A stretch of 64,000 nucleotides of DNA from an uncultured Pelagibacteraceae bacterium. Lineage in GTDB: Bacteria > Pseudomonadota > Alphaproteobacteria > Pelagibacterales > Pelagibacteraceae. The DNA lies in NCBI GenBank assembly GCA_902624315.1, contig CACNXC010000002.1, forward strand, positions 1 to 64,000, given 5' to 3'. A model generated the notes under the pieces. The model worked only from the letters and a program-made list of their open reading frames with translations. It was not told where the DNA came from and made no database searches. This document shows, in pieces, positions 60,076 through 64,000 of this stretch (its first letter is position 1; the number at the start of each line of letters is the position of its first letter). Position numbers and translations under genes: made by a program.

Positions 60076-60627
60076 ATGTCAAAAGAAAGTAACTTAGATA
60101 AGATTAAAAATTTACCTGAATTCACTAAACAATTTGGTGGATTAGTAATTATTATCCTAATAGTCATATCATCTTTTTTCGTTTTAAATATTATGTTTGG
60201 TGGAGGTGATGAATTGGTTAGAAAAATGAAACTTGAGGAGGAAAGAATTGCTCAAGAGAAAAAACTAAGTGAGCTTATTTCAAAACTTCCCTCTGGCATA
60301 TTAGTTACATTTGATGGCACTGATCATTTTAAACTAAGTGATGAAGTATATGAACAAGTTTGTAAGGCAACAAAGTTGATCCCACAACGTGCAATAATGG
60401 GTGCAAATTTTTTAAATTTTAGAGCTCATGAAATTTATACAATTAACGGAAATAAAATTGATGAGACGTTTGTAAAATGGGATGACACAAAAAATAAGTG
60501 TTTTGCAGGTTTTACGGTAAGTGGAAACAATGTAGGAGTAAATGAGTCGATAACTGTCAGTGGCGAGGCCCTAAGTTTCTTAAGTACTGGAATTGATACT
60601 AGAGTTTATTTTATTAAAAATTTTTAA
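60076..60627 (+). CDS. membrane-anchored protein of unknown function
   Basis: 183 residues. One membrane span (about 22-43, GLVIIILIVISSFFVLNIMF) is followed by a charged helix likely to coil (KMKLEEERIAQEKKLSEL) and a periplasmic domain of about 110 residues with two cysteines (QVCKATK, KCFAGF). Start ATG adjoins the MORN gene stop, so both are co-translated. No family recognised. Confidence 0.6.
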   Translation: MSKESNLDKIKNLPEFTKQFGGLVIIILIVISSFFVLNIMFGGGDELVRKMKLEEERIAQEKKLSELISKLPSGILVTFDGTDHFKLSDEVYEQVCKATKLIPQRAIMGANFLNFRAHEIYTINGNKIDETFVKWDDTKNKCFAGFTVSGNNVGVNESITVSGEALSFLSTGIDTRVYFIKNF

Positions 60628-60692
60628 GGGGAAATGGTTACAATATTATGGATTTAATTTTACCTTATTTTCATATAACCTAATTGGGATTT

Positions 60693-61721
60693 ATGGCCGA
60701 GACAATAATCAAATGTGAAAATGTCTACAAAATTTTTGGATCAAATGCCAAAAAAATGCTTCAAGAGTCAAATGGAAATGTTGATGCCAAAACTTTTCAA
60801 AAAAATGGATGTATCGTAGGTGTAAACAATGCATCATTTAAAGTCTCAAAAGGTGAGATGTTAGTTGTGATGGGTTTATCTGGTTCAGGTAAATCAACAT
60901 TATTAAGATGTATATCTAGATTAACAGATGCAACAGGTGGTAAAATTTTCATTGAAGGACAAGATCTATTACAGCTAAACAACAAAGAGCTTATTGAGCT
61001 AAGGAGAAATAAAATGGGTATGGTTTTCCAAAGCTTTGCTTTACTGCCTCATAAAACAGTTGTGGAGAACATTGCTTTTCCGCTTCAGATTAAAGGTATT
61101 AAAACTGAAGATAGCATCAGTAAAGCAATGGATATGGTCAAGCTAGTTGGACTTGATGGAAGAGAAAACTATTTTCCAAGAGAATTATCCGGAGGACAGC
61201 AACAACGAGTTGGAATCGCCAGATCTCTAGCAGTCGAACCAGATATATGGTTTTTAGATGAACCATTTTCAGCTTTAGATCCTTTGATCAGAAAAGAAAT
61301 GCAAGATGAATTTTTAAGACTTCAAGAAAAATTACAAAAAACAATTATGTTTATTACTCATGATTTTGATGAAGCTTTAAAACTTGCTGATCGTATTGCA
61401 ATTATGAAAGATGGTATAATTGAGCAATTAGATACTCCTGCTAATATTGTTTTAAATCCAGCCACAGAGTACGTACGAAAGTTTACAGAAGAGGTTCCAA
61501 GAGAAAAAGTTTTATTAATTGAAGATGTAATGGATGCGTCTAAAAATGATTTAGGTGATTTAAAAGTCTCAAAGGATGAAATAATCGAAAATGTTGCAGA
61601 AAAAATTCTTACTCAAGAAAAAGCCGTAGCTGTGATCGATAGTAAAAATGAAATTGTGGGCTCTATAAACCCAACTAAAATTATTAATACAGTTTTTGGA
61701 GGAAGGAAAAATAATAATTAA
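60693..61721 (+). CDS. proV: glycine betaine/proline-type ABC transporter ATP-binding protein
   Basis: About 342 residues from the ATG at 60693; the TTG at 60684 is unlikely. The N-terminal extension with KIFG precedes Walker A GLSGSGKST; Q-loop GMVFQSFALLPHKTVVEN, signature LSGGQQQRVGIARSL, Walker B IWFLDEPFSALDPL and THDFDEALKLADR follow, all of ProV type. The C-terminal 60 residues form a reduced regulatory region (one CBS-like half) in place of the two CBS domains of E. coli ProV (400 aa). Next to proW by two bases. Confidence 0.9.
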   Translation: MAETIIKCENVYKIFGSNAKKMLQESNGNVDAKTFQKNGCIVGVNNASFKVSKGEMLVVMGLSGSGKSTLLRCISRLTDATGGKIFIEGQDLLQLNNKELIELRRNKMGMVFQSFALLPHKTVVENIAFPLQIKGIKTEDSISKAMDMVKLVGLDGRENYFPRELSGGQQQRVGIARSLAVEPDIWFLDEPFSALDPLIRKEMQDEFLRLQEKLQKTIMFITHDFDEALKLADRIAIMKDGIIEQLDTPANIVLNPATEYVRKFTEEVPREKVLLIEDVMDASKNDLGDLKVSKDEIIENVAEKILTQEKAVAVIDSKNEIVGSINPTKIINTVFGGRKNNN

Positions 61722-61723
61722 GT

Positions 61724-63877
61724 ATGGAATTTTTAAAAAAATACCCCAAAACATTTCAATGGTTATTTTTATTAATCGTATTTTTTGCTTTATGTTTCGC
61801 TATTGAAGTTCCAGAAACATATAAATTTATCCGTGGCCAAGCAGAATTTGTAAAAGATCCAAATCAGAGTAGTTATGTGTTTTTAGGGAAAGAGGTGAGA
61901 TATTATGCCTTTGATGTGTTTTGGCGGTTACCTCCATTACTAGGCTGGTTACCTATTTGGATAAACGACTCTTTATTTTTTTTAATGAATGAATGGATGC
62001 CAATTGAGGTTTGGAATGAAGATACACAAGAGTTTAAAAGTCGTCCTATAGTTTTACAAATAAGTAGAAATTTAACAGCGTTTATGACCTTCTTAATACA
62101 GTTAATAAGAGAGGTTTTATTAGGCGGTCTTGAAACTATAGTGGCATTTAGTAGTTGGGATTGGATCGATAAAAATCCTTGGGCTGAACTTCCAGGATTA
62201 CCATGGACTATTGTAGCAGCAGGTGCAGCAATCCTTTCATATAAAGTGAGCGGGAAAGGTCTAGCATTGTTTGCCGGTTTAACGATGATTTATATTTCAA
62301 TATTTGGTCAATGGAAACCATCTATGCAAACTCTTTCATTTATATTAGTTGCAGCACCTTTGTCGTTTATTTTTGGGTTAGGCTTAGGAATAGCAGCATT
62401 TAAAAGTAAACGTGTCGAGAAAGCTCTTTATCCAATATTATTAGTGATGCAGACTATGCCGCAATATGCAGTATTGGTTCCTGCCTTAGTTCTTTTTGGA
62501 GTTGGTGATCATGCTGCAGTTATAATCACCATGGTTGTAGCTATACCACCAATGATATTACTAACCATATTAGGCTTAAGAGCAGTACCTCCAGAAGTTA
62601 TTGAAGCTGGAAGAATGAGTGGATGTAATAATTGGCAATTAATGTTTAAAGTTTTAATTCCAACTGCAAGAAGAGACATTTTAATTGGCGTTAATCAAGT
62701 AATTATGGTGTGTTTTTCCATGGCAGTAATTTCAGCTTTTATTGGTGCAAAAGGTTTAGGATTTAATCTGCTATTGGCGCTAAATCAGTTAAATATAGGA
62801 TTAGCACTAGAAGCAGGCTTGTGTATTAGCTTAATTGCGATTTTATTAGATAAAATGTCATTAGCTTGGGCTAATAAACAAACTGATTATTTTGGTAATC
62901 TGACATTCTTTCAAAGAAATAAAAATATCTTATTTTTTGCAGCAACAGTAATTGTTGGAATAGTACTGGCTTATATTGGAACCTTTTTATTTAAAGGTAG
63001 TTTTAATTATCTATTTGAAGTTCCACATAATAAAGGAATATCAACTGCTGATTTTTGGAATAAAGGGGTTGATTGGATTTTTGATACTTTTTTTGTTTAT
63101 ATTAAAGCATTTAATACTTGGCTCATTCAAGAGGTGCTTCAACCAATGAGGGCTTTATATTTAAGGATGCCAGCTGTAGCAACTATAGTTTTAGTTATTG
63201 GTGCGGGATATCTCATTGGTGGAATTCGTTCAGCTTTAGTTGTTTGTGGATTGACACTATTTATTGCCTTAAGTCCTTGGTGGGATAGGGCTTTAGTAAC
63301 GACTTATATGGCAACATTTGGAGTAATTGTCTCTTGTACTATTGGATTTACAGTTGGAACATTATGTTTTCAAAATAAACGCTCTGCTAATTTCATGTTA
63401 GGAGTATGTGATATTTTTCAAACATTCCCATCATTTGTTTATCTAATTCCAGTGATGATGTTATTTGGTATTACGGATACATCTGTTTTAATAGCTGTTA
63501 TAGTTTATGCAACAATACCTGCTACTAGATACACCATCGAGGGATTGAGGAGTGTTCCTGCTGGTTTACACGATGCTGCAACCATGTCTGGTGTCAATAA
63601 ATTTCAAAGATTAACAAAGATAGAATTTCCTTTAGCTTTTCCTCACATGATGCTTGGTATAAATCAAACAATTGTATTTGCTTTATTCATGGTAATTATT
63701 GGAGCTTTCATTGGCACTGAAGATTTAGGACAATATATATTAAAAGCACTATCAGATAAAAAAGGTGCTGGGATTGGGTTAACACTTGGTATTTGTGTAG
63801 CTTTTATAGCTCTTATATTTGATAATCTGATTAGATCTTGGGTTGAAAAAAGAAAAAAACACCTAGGTATTGATTAA
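61724..63877 (+). CDS. proW: double-permease ABC transporter protein, ProW-ProW fusion
   Basis: 717 residues, twice a normal ProW. Two full binding-protein-dependent permease domains occur in a row. The first (about 170-385) has its EAA loop in EVIEAGRMSGCNNWQLMFKV, the second (about 480-705) in LHDAATMSGVNKFQRLTKIE. Both are followed by FSMAVISAFIGAKGLG or LFMVIIGAFIGTEDLG. The fused chain would build the whole channel alone, with two copies of ProV. An N-terminal segment of about 130 residues contains one or two further spans and a tryptophan-rich loop. Last gene of the betaine importer. Confidence 0.9.
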   Translation: MEFLKKYPKTFQWLFLLIVFFALCFAIEVPETYKFIRGQAEFVKDPNQSSYVFLGKEVRYYAFDVFWRLPPLLGWLPIWINDSLFFLMNEWMPIEVWNEDTQEFKSRPIVLQISRNLTAFMTFLIQLIREVLLGGLETIVAFSSWDWIDKNPWAELPGLPWTIVAAGAAILSYKVSGKGLALFAGLTMIYISIFGQWKPSMQTLSFILVAAPLSFIFGLGLGIAAFKSKRVEKALYPILLVMQTMPQYAVLVPALVLFGVGDHAAVIITMVVAIPPMILLTILGLRAVPPEVIEAGRMSGCNNWQLMFKVLIPTARRDILIGVNQVIMVCFSMAVISAFIGAKGLGFNLLLALNQLNIGLALEAGLCISLIAILLDKMSLAWANKQTDYFGNLTFFQRNKNILFFAATVIVGIVLAYIGTFLFKGSFNYLFEVPHNKGISTADFWNKGVDWIFDTFFVYIKAFNTWLIQEVLQPMRALYLRMPAVATIVLVIGAGYLIGGIRSALVVCGLTLFIALSPWWDRALVTTYMATFGVIVSCTIGFTVGTLCFQNKRSANFMLGVCDIFQTFPSFVYLIPVMMLFGITDTSVLIAVIVYATIPATRYTIEGLRSVPAGLHDAATMSGVNKFQRLTKIEFPLAFPHMMLGINQTIVFALFMVIIGAFIGTEDLGQYILKALSDKKGAGIGLTLGICVAFIALIFDNLIRSWVEKRKKHLGID

Positions 63878-63884
63878 AACTTAA

Positions 63885-64000
63885 TTATTTATTCAAAAAA
63901 GTTTTTAAAGTATCATCCATTGCTTTTGCCCAAGGCGTGTGGTGAACCGGTGCAACAGATCCTGTTACCGGGGATGAGAAAGATTTATCTCTATATGTTG
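63885..64000 (-). CDS. C-terminal end of a minus-strand gene, function unknown (partial)
   Basis: The frame is open from the window edge to TAA (63885-63887) and gives about 37 residues (SSPVTGSVAPVHHTPWAKAM near the start, ending LKTFLNK). It faces proW with 7 bases between stops. Too little to name the family; presence of a gene is likely because the frame is open and the spacing fits the window. Confidence 0.55.
   Translation of the reverse strand, partial: TYRDKSFSSPVTGSVAPVHHTPWAKAMDDTLKTFLNK

Noticed and set aside
1-64000. CRISPR arrays, tRNA or rRNA genes, insertion sequences, prophage or integrase genes
   Set aside because: No spaced direct repeats, no T-loop type GGTTCGAATCC box with matching arms, no rRNA sequence and no transposase or integrase motifs were found when reading both strands.

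Overview
This is a very AT-rich, gene-dense stretch of a free-living marine alphaproteobacterium of the SAR11 clade (Candidatus Pelagibacter or a close relative). Evidence for this is the low GC content, intergenic gaps mostly under 100 bases, frequent 1-11 base gene overlaps, and the gene set: periplasmic-binding-protein transporters, methylated-amine and glycine-betaine genes, a photolyase, and no mobile elements. From memory the gene order resembles the cultured Pelagibacter genomes; no alignment was run. No rRNA, tRNA, CRISPR array, insertion sequence or prophage was found.

Layout. (1) 1-5884: a 5'-truncated CHASE2/PP2C signalling phosphatase, a small lipoprotein, an autotransporter-like beta-propeller protein, glutaredoxin, a DUF2805-type gene whose frame is broken at an A10 run next to its ATG, and a LysE exporter preceded by a terminator-like hairpin with a competing stem. 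(2) 5974-18692: two branched-chain/hydrophobic amino-acid ABC importers. The first is complete and followed by an AzlCD exporter. Between them lie a CsiD/GlaH-type glutarate 2-hydroxylase and a degenerate pyrroline-5-carboxylate reductase-like gene. (3) 18830-32542: an EutA-like racemase/isomerase and a DoeA-like ectoine hydrolase, a spermidine/putrescine-type ABC importer, a FadN-type beta-oxidation fusion, then agmatinase-family ureohydrolase, aldehyde dehydrogenase and ArgE. (4) 32572-40028: housekeeping genes (CsaA, LysE, aconitase, YfgM-like, BamB, cupin, ZapE/AFG1, YjbQ). (5) 40025-58086, all on the minus strand: photolyase, diaminopropionate ammonia-lyase, two paralogous sets of a type III glutamine-synthetase-like enzyme plus three split glutamate-synthase-like subunits, an ammonium/methylammonium transporter, a sarcosine-oxidase-like flavoprotein, a MarR-like protein and a DUF1989-GcvT fusion. 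(6) 58187-63877: a glycine betaine/proline-type ABC importer with a fused double permease, interrupted by three small envelope-protein genes. A partial minus-strand gene closes the window.

How it fits together. Regions 5 and 6 look like a methylated-nitrogen island. Betaine is imported by ProXVW-like proteins. Monomethylamine would enter through the Amt protein, be joined to glutamate by a GmaS-like enzyme and moved to N-methylglutamate by MgsABC-like proteins. Methyl groups would be oxidised by the flavoprotein and passed to tetrahydrofolate by the GcvT fusion. Set A (42564-46816) carries the EDANGQF stretch I associate with GmaS and has lost the Fe-S cysteines of its FMN subunit. Set B (49230-53925) keeps them and looks like GlxBCD/GlnT. 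The most novel items are this divergence, the candidate attenuator ahead of lysE, the orphan EutA-DoeA pair beside a polyamine importer, and several small unnamed membrane proteins inside these operons.
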